Assembly: GCA_030018495.1 (NCBI GenBank)
Contig: JASEFS010000007.1
Location: forward strand, 62,001-126,000
DNA length: 64,000 nucleotides
Direction: 5' to 3'
From: Deltaproteobacteria bacterium
Lineage (GTDB): Bacteria; Desulfobacterota; Desulfobaccia; Desulfobaccales; 0-14-0-80-60-11
Shown: positions 17,841-27,200 of the stretch, one piece after another
Numbering within the stretch: the first letter of the stretch is position 1
Layout of the letters: each line of letters begins with the position of its first letter
The notes under the pieces: generated by a model
Told to the model about the DNA's origin: nothing
The model's database searches: none
The model's input: only the letters and a program-made list of their open reading frames with translations
Translations under genes and position numbers: made by a program

Positions 17841-18803
17841 ATGGCGAACGACTTTTCCACCGACAGCCGGGTGAAAGCCCTGTGGCGGTTCGAGAACAAC
17901 CTGGCCGACGCCAGGGGTGGCAACCACCTGACCGACGTCAACACGGTGGGGTTCACCTCCGCGGATAAAAAAGAAGGCAATTATGCCGCCGACTTTGAAA
18001 AAGACAACGCTGAATACGGCTACCGGAATGATGTCGATCTCGATGCCGGGTTCCCCTTAAAAAGTGGGGATGCCCTCAAGAAAATCTCCGTGTGCTTTTG
18101 GTGCAAGCCGGAAAGCTACATCTCGTATTCCGGCTTTCTCACGAAGTGGAACTGGTCGGGCAACAAGCGCAGCCTCGAGATTCAGCGCAATTCCAGCACC
18201 CTGAAGATTAACTGCGGCCATACGGACGGCATCCAGTACCAGAATTTCGACACCGGGATCTCGCTCTGGAACGGGGAATGGTACCACGTGGCCGTCTGCA
18301 TTGATGGCAAAACGGGGAAGTCCATCTATGTGCGGGTTTTCCGGGCCAGCAATTCCACCATTTCCGAATATTCCGGGACGTTGAACAACGAGCTGTATGT
18401 CGGGGACCCCAAGCTGGTCATCGGCGCCAGCGACGGCGGCGGGAGCGACAATTACTTCGACGGCCTCCTCGATGAAATGGTGGTCTTCAATGAACTGCTG
18501 TCCGCCCTGGAGATCGACGCCATTCGCTCCGGGACCTACAGCGGGCCGATGCCCCAGGCCAGGGGCGTCGCCCTTGGCTCCCATGTAGGTTATCACCTAG
18601 CCGGCTTCCTTCAGGCCGATGCCCTGGGGGTCCAGGTGGCTTATTCCCTGATCCCGGAAGAGACTTTTGTGAGAGCGGACGCCGCCGGGGTAATGGCTCT
18701 CTACGCCGTGGCTCCGCCTCCGAAGCGGGTCTTCCCGGTTCCCCATCCGAAGGTCAGGTGGCAGAGCCATTTTGGCAAAAGAAAATTCCCGGTGGTGGGC
18801 TGA
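17841..18803 (+). CDS. LamG/concanavalin A-like domain phage protein
   Basis: A 320-residue protein. Residues about 8-230 form a clear laminin G-like domain: VKALWRFENNLADARGGNHL at the start, then KKISVCFWCKPESYISYSGF, GEWYHVAVCIDGKTGKSIYV and the closing YFDGLLDEMVVFNELLSALE. The rest, 90 residues, includes a basic, Pro-rich tail (PPPKRVFPVPHPKVRW). LamG domains on phage fibres bind host sugars. It partly overlaps the frame upstream of the next gene, whose real start lies beyond this stop. Confidence 0.85.
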   Translation: MANDFSTDSRVKALWRFENNLADARGGNHLTDVNTVGFTSADKKEGNYAADFEKDNAEYGYRNDVDLDAGFPLKSGDALKKISVCFWCKPESYISYSGFLTKWNWSGNKRSLEIQRNSSTLKINCGHTDGIQYQNFDTGISLWNGEWYHVAVCIDGKTGKSIYVRVFRASNSTISEYSGTLNNELYVGDPKLVIGASDGGGSDNYFDGLLDEMVVFNELLSALEIDAIRSGTYSGPMPQARGVALGSHVGYHLAGFLQADALGVQVAYSLIPEETFVRADAAGVMALYAVAPPPKRVFPVPHPKVRWQSHFGKRKFPVVG

Positions 18804-18832
18804 ATGAAATTCAAGGGAGGTTAGACGCAGCC

Positions 18833-19126
18833 ATGAGCCAGGAAGTTTTGACGGTGGCCCAGCTTTTCTCTATTGTGCTGGCGGCCTGCGGCACGCCCGG
18901 GCTGACCTTCTGGGTCATGAAGAAGATGAGCCGGGAGGCCCTGTCCCAAATCAAGGAGAACTGCAAGGCTTGCCGGGCCCACCTGGACGAGAAGATCGCC
19001 GGGTTGGACGGCACGCTCCATGAGGCTGTCAGCCGGCAACTGACACTGCGGGAAAAGCTGCCCATCGATTATGTGCGGCGCGATGAATTCCACCGCCACC
19101 TGAATGGCGAGAAGGAGGGCAAATAA
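18833..19126 (+). CDS. Putative holin or membrane-anchored lysis accessory protein
   Basis: A 97-residue protein. I chose ATG 18833 because upstream in-frame codons overlap the LamG gene. A GGGAGG sequence lies about 12 bases upstream. One hydrophobic N-terminal segment (VAQLFSIVLAACGTPGLTFW VM) is followed by a charged helix with two Cys (ENCKACRAHLDE). The layout resembles short phage membrane proteins placed before the endolysin. Its place directly ahead of the lysin gene favours a lysis role. Confidence 0.55.
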   Translation: MSQEVLTVAQLFSIVLAACGTPGLTFWVMKKMSREALSQIKENCKACRAHLDEKIAGLDGTLHEAVSRQLTLREKLPIDYVRRDEFHRHLNGEKEGK

Positions 19127-19128
19127 TC

Positions 19129-19779
19129 ATGAATCTTAAGCGTGGCATGAGCAGCCCGGAGGTGCTCCGGGTGCAGCAGCGACTCCAGGAGACCGGCTTC
19201 TTCACCGGGACTCCTCGCGGGAACTTCGGGGAAAAGACCGAGGTTGCGGTCCGGGCCTTTCAGCAGGCCAGTGGACTGGTGGTGGATGGGATTGTCGGAC
19301 CCAAAACCCGGGAGGCTTTGTTCGACGCTCAGGAGCCGCAACCGGAACCGTCGGTCAAAACGGGGGAGTTGCCTCCCTGGTTACAGGAAGCCCTTCTGGA
19401 CTTGGGGAAGGGGGTGGCAGAGATTGCGGGCCCTGAGGACAACCCCGACATCGTGGAGGCCCACAGCTATACCACTTTGGGGGCCAAAGACGACGAAACG
19501 CCCTGGTGTTCATCGGAAATGTGCAAGTGGATGGAGCGGGCTGGCATCTCGAGCACCAGGAGTGCTGCCGCCGCCTCCTGGGGCGACTGGGGGCGGGAAC
19601 TGAAAAACGGGCAACTCGGCTGCGTGGTGGTGATGAGCCGCACCGGGGGCAACCATGTGGCCCTCTACCTGGACGAAGACGACGTGGGGGTTTACTGTCT
19701 CGGGGGCAATCAGGGCAATCGGGTGAGCGTGCGCCGCTATTCCTGGGATCGCATCAGCCATTTCCGGTGGCCGGAGTAA
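19129..19779 (+). CDS. Endolysin: peptidoglycan-binding domain plus CHAP/TIGR02594-like peptidase
   Basis: A 216-residue lysin. Residues 1-66 are a PG_binding_1 domain (SPEVLRVQQRLQETGFFTG, then FQQASGLVVDGIVGPKTREA). After a Pro-rich linker, residues about 85-216 are a TIGR02594/NlpC-P60-like peptidase: ETPWCSSEMCKWMERAGI carries the likely nucleophile Cys, and GGNHVALYLDED the His. The final VSVRRYSWDRISHFRWPE is typical of this family. It would cut peptidoglycan stem peptides at the end of the lytic cycle. Confidence 0.9.
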   Translation: MNLKRGMSSPEVLRVQQRLQETGFFTGTPRGNFGEKTEVAVRAFQQASGLVVDGIVGPKTREALFDAQEPQPEPSVKTGELPPWLQEALLDLGKGVAEIAGPEDNPDIVEAHSYTTLGAKDDETPWCSSEMCKWMERAGISSTRSAAAASWGDWGRELKNGQLGCVVVMSRTGGNHVALYLDEDDVGVYCLGGNQGNRVSVRRYSWDRISHFRWPE

Positions 19780-19782
19780 GCC

Positions 19783-20166
19783 ATGCAGGAACTCAAACAA
19801 ATGTTCGAAAAAATCATCCGGGAGGAGGTGGCGACGGCCCTCAAGCAGCCGCCTCCTCATCGACTGGCCGAGTTCTTTACAGACCCGGGCTCCCGGGAAT
19901 ATTCCATGAGCCGGCTGTGTTTTGGGTTGCTCATCCTGGGCATCCTGGCCCTGGACGCCATGTCAATCCTTCTGGGCTTATGGGGACGCCTGCCGGATGC
20001 CTGGGTAGGGCACCTGACCACCATGAACACGGTGGCCCTGGCGAGCGTGGCCGGGGTTTATGGAGCCAACTCCGTGGTGGGGGCCTGGCGCAGCGTGGGC
20101 GAGAAGGTCAAACACCTGTTGAACACGCCCGGCAAGGAAACCATGCCTGACTTCCCGGACGAATAG
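19783..20166 (+). CDS. Putative holin (two membrane segments)
   Basis: A 127-residue protein 3 bases after the lysin gene. An N-terminal amphipathic, charged helix precedes two membrane segments (LCFGLLILGILALDAMSILL and TMNTVALASVAGVYGANSVV), then a basic, polar tail. Phage holins next to lysins often look like this, and it is the last gene of the phage late operon. The family itself is not recognised. Confidence 0.6.
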   Translation: MQELKQMFEKIIREEVATALKQPPPHRLAEFFTDPGSREYSMSRLCFGLLILGILALDAMSILLGLWGRLPDAWVGHLTTMNTVALASVAGVYGANSVVGAWRSVGEKVKHLLNTPGKETMPDFPDE

Positions 20167-20633
20167 GAAAGGCCGAGATACAGAGAAGCTGGAATCTTTT
20201 CGGCAGCAAGGCCTTGGGAAGAGCCGACCAAGTGGCGGTGTAGCAGTGGGAGGAGGAATTTACTGCATGAAAAGGGAATGAACTTTGTCCCGGACCATCT
20301 TCCCGAGCGCAAACATCGGTGAATTGTTCCTTTGATCAATATACCCTTTTAAGGCATTTCTGGAGAGCTACCTTGCTGGTTGAGCTCTTATCATAAATTT
20401 AGATAGGATCCTGGGAGAGTTGGCATACTTCCGAGTTTACCAAGGAGCTAAGTGAGATCAACCTGTAGGATAGGTTGTGGAACCCACCTTAGCTTAGCCC
20501 CCCGCACCGTTCCTCAACCGCATCGTGTCTAGTCCTAATCTGGCCCAGAGACCAGGTACTTCTTTGGTGCAATCGCTTTCCATTAATCAGAACCTTGGTT
20601 AAGAGCTCATGGGAATGTTCTACATCGACGTAC
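20167..20633. other. Non-coding junction between phage late operon and cargo block
   Basis: A 467-base stretch without a supported gene, between the holin (+) and the helicase (-), which converge on it. GC content drops here relative to the phage region. A short inverted repeat AACCT/AGGTT near 20460-20480 is seen, but no convincing terminator with a T-run. No tRNA, insertion sequence or attachment-like duplication is visible. Confidence 0.6.
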
Positions 20634-22889
20634 TCATCGCCACTTGCTCACCTCGTTTTTCATCTCCTCGATATCGAGACAATCCGCTGTGAAGGCTTTG
20701 CGGAGGAGCTCCGGGGGCACGAATTCATCGTATTTTTGAAGCTGCGGAGCTTCTGTTTCGCCAACCAGGTCCTCTTCATCAATTTCCTCATCGTGCTTGG
20801 AGATAACCCACTGGCGAAACTCTTCAATGGCAGGTCCTCTGAATTGGACTGTCAGAAAGTAGGGTGATATGCCGCCTGTGCTTACTATCCCCAACTCTTC
20901 TTTTCCGGCATAACGAATCCATCGTTCTAAGGTGCGGTAGGCGATTGTTCCCAACCAAGGGAAGACAGAGCAGGTATTTTGTCCCACGGGCAAGATATTG
21001 CTCTGGTCTAGTCCTGCGCTTCTTGCCAGCTTTCGAGCTGAAGAGATCCTTTCTCGTGCTCGCTCTTGTAGATAGCTGTATTCAATGTCTTCAAAGAGGA
21101 CCTGCCTCATCCTTTTAAGAACTTTGGTGCAGATCGTTCCACCGCTTCCATGCCAGTGGATGCTGGCTTTCCCTTTTACAGGTTTCACGAAGACAGTCTT
21201 TCTTTTGAGATCAATATCCAGAACCTCCCAGCTCTTTCCTGCGAGAATGAACCGTTCTCCCGGTGGTGGAGGCATAACGATGGTGCCAATATCCCTGGAT
21301 TCCTCCTTAACCGAATATTCCTCATTATCCGGGAAGACGGCATAAAAGCGGAAATTTCTAACTACAATTTCACCGGTTAGTCCGATGATAAGTCCTCGCT
21401 CGTCGGTTTTCTGGATGTGGTCGATTTCAAGGAGGTGAAGCAGAAGGGCGCGAAAATCTTCCTGAGAAATGTGCCGGAATGAGGGAAGCGTTAGGACTCT
21501 TTGCGCCAGTGCTGCCGGAGAAAGCTCGCCTGTTGATGCCAAGGTGCTCATCGTCTGGTGGTAGAGGAGGCTGAAGGGATACTTAACGGGCTGGATAGGT
21601 TCGATGAAGCGTTCCTCAATATAAAGCTGAATAATGGCGATGCACTGCAGGAGGTGCCAGGGGATTTGGAGCGGGAGCAATTCTTTTCCGGTCGGAGTCT
21701 CCTCGGAGCATACAAACCACATTTCTGAAGGGTTGCCACGTCTTCCGGAGCGCCCGAGCCTTTGCAGGAAACTCGACACCGAGTGGGGTGCATCGAGTTG
21801 TATGACCCGCTCAAGCTGTCCGATATCGATACCAAGCTCAAGTGTAACCGTTGCCGCTGTAACCGCTGGGCTCATGGATTCGCGCATGGCGGTTTCGGCG
21901 GCCTCTCTTAGCGGCGTCGCTATGCTCCCGTGATGAACGTGATAGATGTCGGGCAGCCTTTCCGCCTCGGCTATCTGTCGCAGGCTGGCTATCACTGACT
22001 CGGTTTCTGAGCGGTTGTTGGCAAAAATCAGGCACTTTCTGGCCTTGCTCACCTCAAAGATGTATCTAAAGTAAGGACTTCCGGCAGGTTGTATGGATTT
22101 TTCTTCCGCGGATTTGGATCGATCTGGCACTGCTGAGTTCTTGCTCTTTTCGAGACTCTCACCTTCCTTTCGGTTCTTCTGTGGCTCGATGAAGAAATGC
22201 TCAACTGAAAGACGTATTTTATGCTGGCCGCCTTCGATCTTAGGAGTGATGACTTTATTCTTTGTTCCAGACTGGAGCCATGCTTCGGCAAGGGAGTAAT
22301 CACCAAGTGTGGCGGAAAGCCCGATCCTGCGAGGCTCTGTCCGACCGAACCTTGCAAGCCGCATCAGCTGACAGAGCACCTGACGGCCGCGGTCCGAGCC
22401 CATGAACACGTGGACCTCATCAATTATGATGAACCGGAGGTCTCCAAACAGCCGGACCAACTCGCCGGATTTATTAATGAGTAGGCTCTCGAGAGACTCA
22501 GGGGTGATCTGAAGGATGCCACCCGGCTTTTTAAGAAGCCTTATCTTGCGACTCTGCGATACATCTCCATGCCAGTGCCAAACGGGAATTTCGGCTTCTT
22601 TGAGAAGGTCATCGAGCCTTAAAAATTGGTCGTTTATAAGAGCTTTAGTAGGTCCAATGTAGAGGACTCCAACCGTTGCAGGAGGGGATTCATGAAGAAG
22701 GGTTATGACAGGAAGAAAGGCGGCCTCGGTCTTTCCAGACGCTGTACCGGCGGCCAGCAAAAGATGGGCATTCGAATCGAATATGACTCTGCAAGCCTCG
22801 ACCTGCACAGCCCGCATCTCCGTCCATCCGTGCGTATAAATGTAGTCTTGAATGAAGGGAGCAAGCCTGTGGAATGGATGCGTGCTCAC
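20634..22889 (-). CDS. DEAD/DEAH helicase, Lhr/BrxHI-like
   Basis: A 751-residue SF2 helicase. Motifs in order: Walker A AGTASGKTEAAFL near residue 45, DEVH box (IIIDEVHVFMGSDRGRQVL) near residue 155, motif III LSATLGD near 198, and the second RecA domain with LIFANNRSE, TLELGIDIGQL and QRLGRSGRRG (motif VI) near 355-395. A long C-terminal region with winged-helix-like parts follows, as in Lhr-family and BREX BrxHI helicases. The ATG overlaps the stop of the BrxD-like gene by 4 bases, so the two are coupled. It is the last gene of the minus-strand block and probably acts with that ATPase on DNA. Confidence 0.88.
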   Translation of the reverse strand: MSTHPFHRLAPFIQDYIYTHGWTEMRAVQVEACRVIFDSNAHLLLAAGTASGKTEAAFLPVITLLHESPPATVGVLYIGPTKALINDQFLRLDDLLKEAEIPVWHWHGDVSQSRKIRLLKKPGGILQITPESLESLLINKSGELVRLFGDLRFIIIDEVHVFMGSDRGRQVLCQLMRLARFGRTEPRRIGLSATLGDYSLAEAWLQSGTKNKVITPKIEGGQHKIRLSVEHFFIEPQKNRKEGESLEKSKNSAVPDRSKSAEEKSIQPAGSPYFRYIFEVSKARKCLIFANNRSETESVIASLRQIAEAERLPDIYHVHHGSIATPLREAAETAMRESMSPAVTAATVTLELGIDIGQLERVIQLDAPHSVSSFLQRLGRSGRRGNPSEMWFVCSEETPTGKELLPLQIPWHLLQCIAIIQLYIEERFIEPIQPVKYPFSLLYHQTMSTLASTGELSPAALAQRVLTLPSFRHISQEDFRALLLHLLEIDHIQKTDERGLIIGLTGEIVVRNFRFYAVFPDNEEYSVKEESRDIGTIVMPPPPGERFILAGKSWEVLDIDLKRKTVFVKPVKGKASIHWHGSGGTICTKVLKRMRQVLFEDIEYSYLQERARERISSARKLARSAGLDQSNILPVGQNTCSVFPWLGTIAYRTLERWIRYAGKEELGIVSTGGISPYFLTVQFRGPAIEEFRQWVISKHDEEIDEEDLVGETEAPQLQKYDEFVPPELLRKAFTADCLDIEEMKNEVSKWR

Positions 22890-24229
22890 AAAATGAACTC
22901 CGAAAACTCTCCGACTTCTACCAAATCGGGATCGGCGCCTGCTACACTTGGTTTGAAGTCCGCTCCATGGATCAATTGCCCGAAGCTCACTTGGGGGTTC
23001 TGGCGAAGAATGTTGAGGATGCTGATGAAATCACGCACGATTTCCCGAGGTGTGAGAAGCTCCTCCGCACCTAGCCTCTTTACGGTCTCCTGCAAGAAGG
23101 CCTGAAGGTCCTCAGGTGCCAGGTTGTTTTCATACTTATGGTGAGCCCCATACACACCGATAAGGCGGGTCAACAGCACGAAAATCTCTTCATGGCTCAA
23201 TGTCTGAAGCCGTATGATCGGCCCTGAAGTATCTCTAAGCCCATCCCTTATAAACCGGCTTTCCGTCAGGCGAGAGCGCAGGGCTTCATAGCTGTAAAGG
23301 CCTCGCCTCTGGTCTTCTAAGAATTGAGGAGTCCCTCCTAAGAGAAAGCCAAGGGATTCCGCCTTTCCCTGCATAATGTCGTTGAATACGGAAAGAAGCT
23401 TTTCATAGTTGCTTTCCCGGGAGACCTTGTGGGTGATCTTGTAGAGATTGACCGCCTCGTCCAGGATCACCAGCATCCCCTTGTAGCCGATATCTGAGAC
23501 GAGCTTTGCAAAAAGCTTGATGTAATCATACCAGCTGTCATCATTGATAATTACCCGAACCCCTAATGCGTTGTTCGCTTCCGTCTTTGTCGAATATTCA
23601 CCGCGAAGCCATCGGAGTGCCGAATCCTTCAATGTGTCATCATTTTCACGGTAACCTTGCCAGTAGCTCTTGAGCACGGCAGCAAAATCAAAGCCATGGA
23701 CCATTCCCACCATGTTGTTCACAACTTCAAGGATTTTTCCTTCCAGTACTTCACTGAAACCCTGATCACTCGGCCGCATTCCGGTCTCTTTTACAACCTG
23801 CGCCTGGACCGTTGAGAACCAGCGCTCCAAGATTGCCGCTAAAGCTCCTCCTTCCGGCCGGGTCTTCGTAGAAAGGTTTCGCATGATTTCCCGGTAAGTG
23901 CCGAGGGCCTGCCCATTGCTCCCGGTAAGGCGTCGCTCAAGAGAAAGATCACAGTCACCGACCACAAAATCCCGCTCCATCGCATAGTTCCGGATGAGCT
24001 GTAAAAGGAAACTCTTCCCGGAGCCGTATCGGCCAACGATGAATCGAAATGCCGCTCCTGCCTCCGAGATGTTTTCAAGGTCCTGGAGGAGAGCAGCGAT
24101 TTCCTCTTTTCGATCTACTGCCACATATTCCAAACCGATCCTCGGGACCACACCGGCGCTTAGAGAATTTATCAGTGCGGTCGATATTCTTTTAGGGATC
24201 TTTAAAGCTGTCATAGGTCTATACCTCAT
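22886..24229 (-). CDS. BrxD-like (DUF2791) P-loop ATPase
   Basis: A 447-residue ATPase of the DUF2791 family, which includes BREX BrxD. Landmarks: RKEEIAALLQDL, Walker A VGRYGSGKSFLLQLIRN near residue 65, the family block DCDLSLERRLTGSNGQALGT, KTRPEGGALAAILERW, Walker B MLVILDEAVNLYKI near residue 255, and the GGTPQFLEDQRRGLYSYEAL stretch with a probable sensor or Arg finger (LRSRL). It starts 2 bases after the TerB gene; an alternative ATG at 24214 has a GAGG sequence better placed. Family knowledge says BrxD partners helicases; no PglZ or PglX is present here, so this is not a full BREX. Confidence 0.92.
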   Translation of the reverse strand: MRYRPMTALKIPKRISTALINSLSAGVVPRIGLEYVAVDRKEEIAALLQDLENISEAGAAFRFIVGRYGSGKSFLLQLIRNYAMERDFVVGDCDLSLERRLTGSNGQALGTYREIMRNLSTKTRPEGGALAAILERWFSTVQAQVVKETGMRPSDQGFSEVLEGKILEVVNNMVGMVHGFDFAAVLKSYWQGYRENDDTLKDSALRWLRGEYSTKTEANNALGVRVIINDDSWYDYIKLFAKLVSDIGYKGMLVILDEAVNLYKITHKVSRESNYEKLLSVFNDIMQGKAESLGFLLGGTPQFLEDQRRGLYSYEALRSRLTESRFIRDGLRDTSGPIIRLQTLSHEEIFVLLTRLIGVYGAHHKYENNLAPEDLQAFLQETVKRLGAEELLTPREIVRDFISILNILRQNPQVSFGQLIHGADFKPSVAGADPDLVEVGEFSEFIL

Positions 24230-24231
24230 CT

Positions 24232-27200
24232 TTAGGCTTGTACAAGTTTTCGGACGAACTCCAGATCCTCCTCCTCGATGGCTGGCGGGGCGGAACCTGG
24301 CGCAATTATGATGTCACCGACTGTATCGAGCGCAAGCTCGTTTATCGAATCAATGAGAAATTCAGGCATTATGGCGCTCTCATCGGCAAGCCTGGCGAGC
24401 TCTTCACTTGGGTCTTCCATTGCAAGAATGGCTCTGAGAGCCTGATGCTGATGTTCTTTGAGGGCGGCTCGAAATTGGGCCCATTCCTCGGGAAGGTCGT
24501 CACCGGTGCTTTGGTCCTGCTCTGCCCCTTGACGGTTCATAGCAGGCGCGCCGGCATTCGCCAAAAGAAGATGCTCGAGTTCGTCTCTGAAATCTTCGGC
24601 CACCACTTTCGTCTGGTTTTCGGCCACAATAAGAAGGTCACCAAGCATCTCGAGCGATAGACTATTGACGCGGTCCACCATAAATTCAATGAATTTTCCT
24701 GGAAGCTCCTCGCTAAGAACACTTGCTTCCACTTCCCATCCATGCCTCATGAGCGCCTTGATCAAACCCTTCTCATCATTATCCAGCCTCGCAAGAACCT
24801 CATGGACGCTATCGAGATCGGTCAGGAGATGATCAGGAGTACCTTCAGGACGGGCGATCTTCCCGGCAATGTCTTGCTGCGAAGTAATTAGGTACTCCGC
24901 AAGTTTCTCTGACCCCTTCTCCTCGCCTGTCTGGAGCATTTGCAGCACTTGGTCCGACTGTTTAATCAGGGTCTGGACTCTTGAGAAGTCGATTACGATC
25001 TCTTGCTTGGGTGGGAAGACAGGAACTGTCTTCGGAGGAGCAGACGGGATGAGGTTGTCGATGATTTTCTGTATCTCGGGCTCAATACTATACCCACGAA
25101 GCCTTCCCTTGTAGTTGTTCGCTTCGCGAAGTCGGTTTTCAGTGTGTTTGACGGTAGATGCAATGAAATCCCGCAAAGGAGCATGCTGTGAGTAAGAGAC
25201 GATGTTGCCCATTTTGATCGTGCCGAGCCTTCCGCTATAGAGGGCGCTTTGGTATGGATAACGCTCGACAGGCGAGCAGCTTTTCGGTTTAAAGAGGCCG
25301 AAGATGCCTGCTCCAAACTTCTCGGTCATGTGCCTGTTCACTTCATCAAGACTACGTGGAATAAACTCCTCCACAACGCTCTGGTAGCCTTCATTGAAGA
25401 ACTTGCTTCTGAGAATTCTGTAGTTCGAGATGGAATCGATCAATACGAGCGGTATTTCAACAAGTGATCCGGTAATGTACCATGGCAAAACCAGATCGAT
25501 ATAATTGTAACGGGGTATTGCGGTCACTCTAAACGCTTCCCGCAGAACTTCCATGGGATCAGCGGGATACTTGTTGATTAGAGCATAGTCAAAGATCCAG
25601 TCTATGAGGTAATTATCGAGCTTTGGTTGCCGGTCACGGTAGTTAAGCCAGACACGTCTGAGCTGCTCGTAGCCATCTTTGGCATCCTTCACTCCGACAT
25701 TGTTGATGAGTTCATAAATTAAGACAAAGATGTAGGAAAGATCCGAATCTGGATACTTCCCGTCGCGGACCATGCTACGCCAGTAGAAGTACCATTTGAG
25801 CTGTGAGCTTGTCATGGAATCGTAGGTAGGCCAGTAGCACATGAAGGGGACATGTGCTACAGTCGTCCCGCGATGATTCACGGCTTTTTTCGCATCCTGT
25901 ATGAACTTGTCGGCGCTGCCGGAATAGCCTGTCGAATAGCTGATCTCAATGCGGATTCCCAAATCCTTCAATTCGATCGATGATTTTTCTTCCGTGGCTA
26001 CAGCAGCGGGTTCCACATACACGGGGCGGGGAGGAATCGGAATCGATTTTGAGCCCGGTGAAGACCCGAGGGTAAATTCCGCCGGTCCACTTGCTCCAGT
26101 TCCGGTCTGCTGCCTTGGTGGCAATCGATAAGCGAGGGGGGCCGAGGGTGCGTGTTCTGCAGGATTGCGCAGCCCATACTTCCAAAGCAGGCTGCCGTCC
26201 CGCGATGAAATTCCGAAGACCTGCGAGAGCGCCTCTCTTGTTGATGTGCGCTTGAGGAAGTCAATTCCTGAAAATAAGCCGATGGTTAAGGTCTTCCGGC
26301 ATTCAAGGAGGCTTTTGAAGAGCTTGGATGTCCCCGATTTTACCAGTGAATCAGCTTCGAGGAGGCAAAGAACTGTCCACTTGACACTGGTAATGGCTGG
26401 AATAGCCTCCAAGGCTTTGGGCGTAGCGAGCACTACCCCCTGGATAGAGGCCTTGAATTCAGGGTCTTTTCGGGTTCCCTCAAAGCGTGCCGCAATGATA
26501 TTGCTCCATTCCTCCCTAAGGCTGTCGAGTGTCTTTTTGGCCGCAATCACAAGTACCTTCACCTGAGGTGATTTGCTTAGAAGGGTCGAGAACATTTCAT
26601 AGAATGCATCCACATGAAAATCTCGCTCACCAAGGATTCCACCCGGAAGCCCCCAGGCTCTGAGGAATTCAAGGTGTAGCCGGGCGGTATCCTGAGCATC
26701 TTTTCCCTGCGGGAACCTGAGCTCTGGGGCCTCAATCCTGGAGCAAGGTCCTCTCAGTCGATCAGATCCCCGGTTGAGAACCTCAGTAGGAGTAAGTGGA
26801 ATAGGACTGAGGGAGCTTCCGTCATCGGCTACTCCAAGAGGTCCAATGCCTATTTGCCGCAGCTTTTCGATCGGAACCCAGCCAGGCTCTATCCTTATGA
26901 ACCTCTTATTATTTGAGAGCTCCCGGGAAATTTCCTCGGCTTTTCTGCGAAAGCTCCCACAGACAAGTTCAGGAAGAGCGGAAACCACCCCGATCCCATT
27001 TTGCTCCTCCCTCACAAGGGATAGTATCAATTCACATTCATCCTGTATGACCCTATGCCTGCTCCGAAGCGCTTCCTTTTTCCCGTCTGTCCACTTGAGA
27101 ACCTTTGGCAATACATTCATCAAAAAGTGAGGGATGAGCTCGCCGCGAAGACGATAAGTCCCGGTCTTGGTGAACATTCCGCCGAATAGTTTTGCTGGTG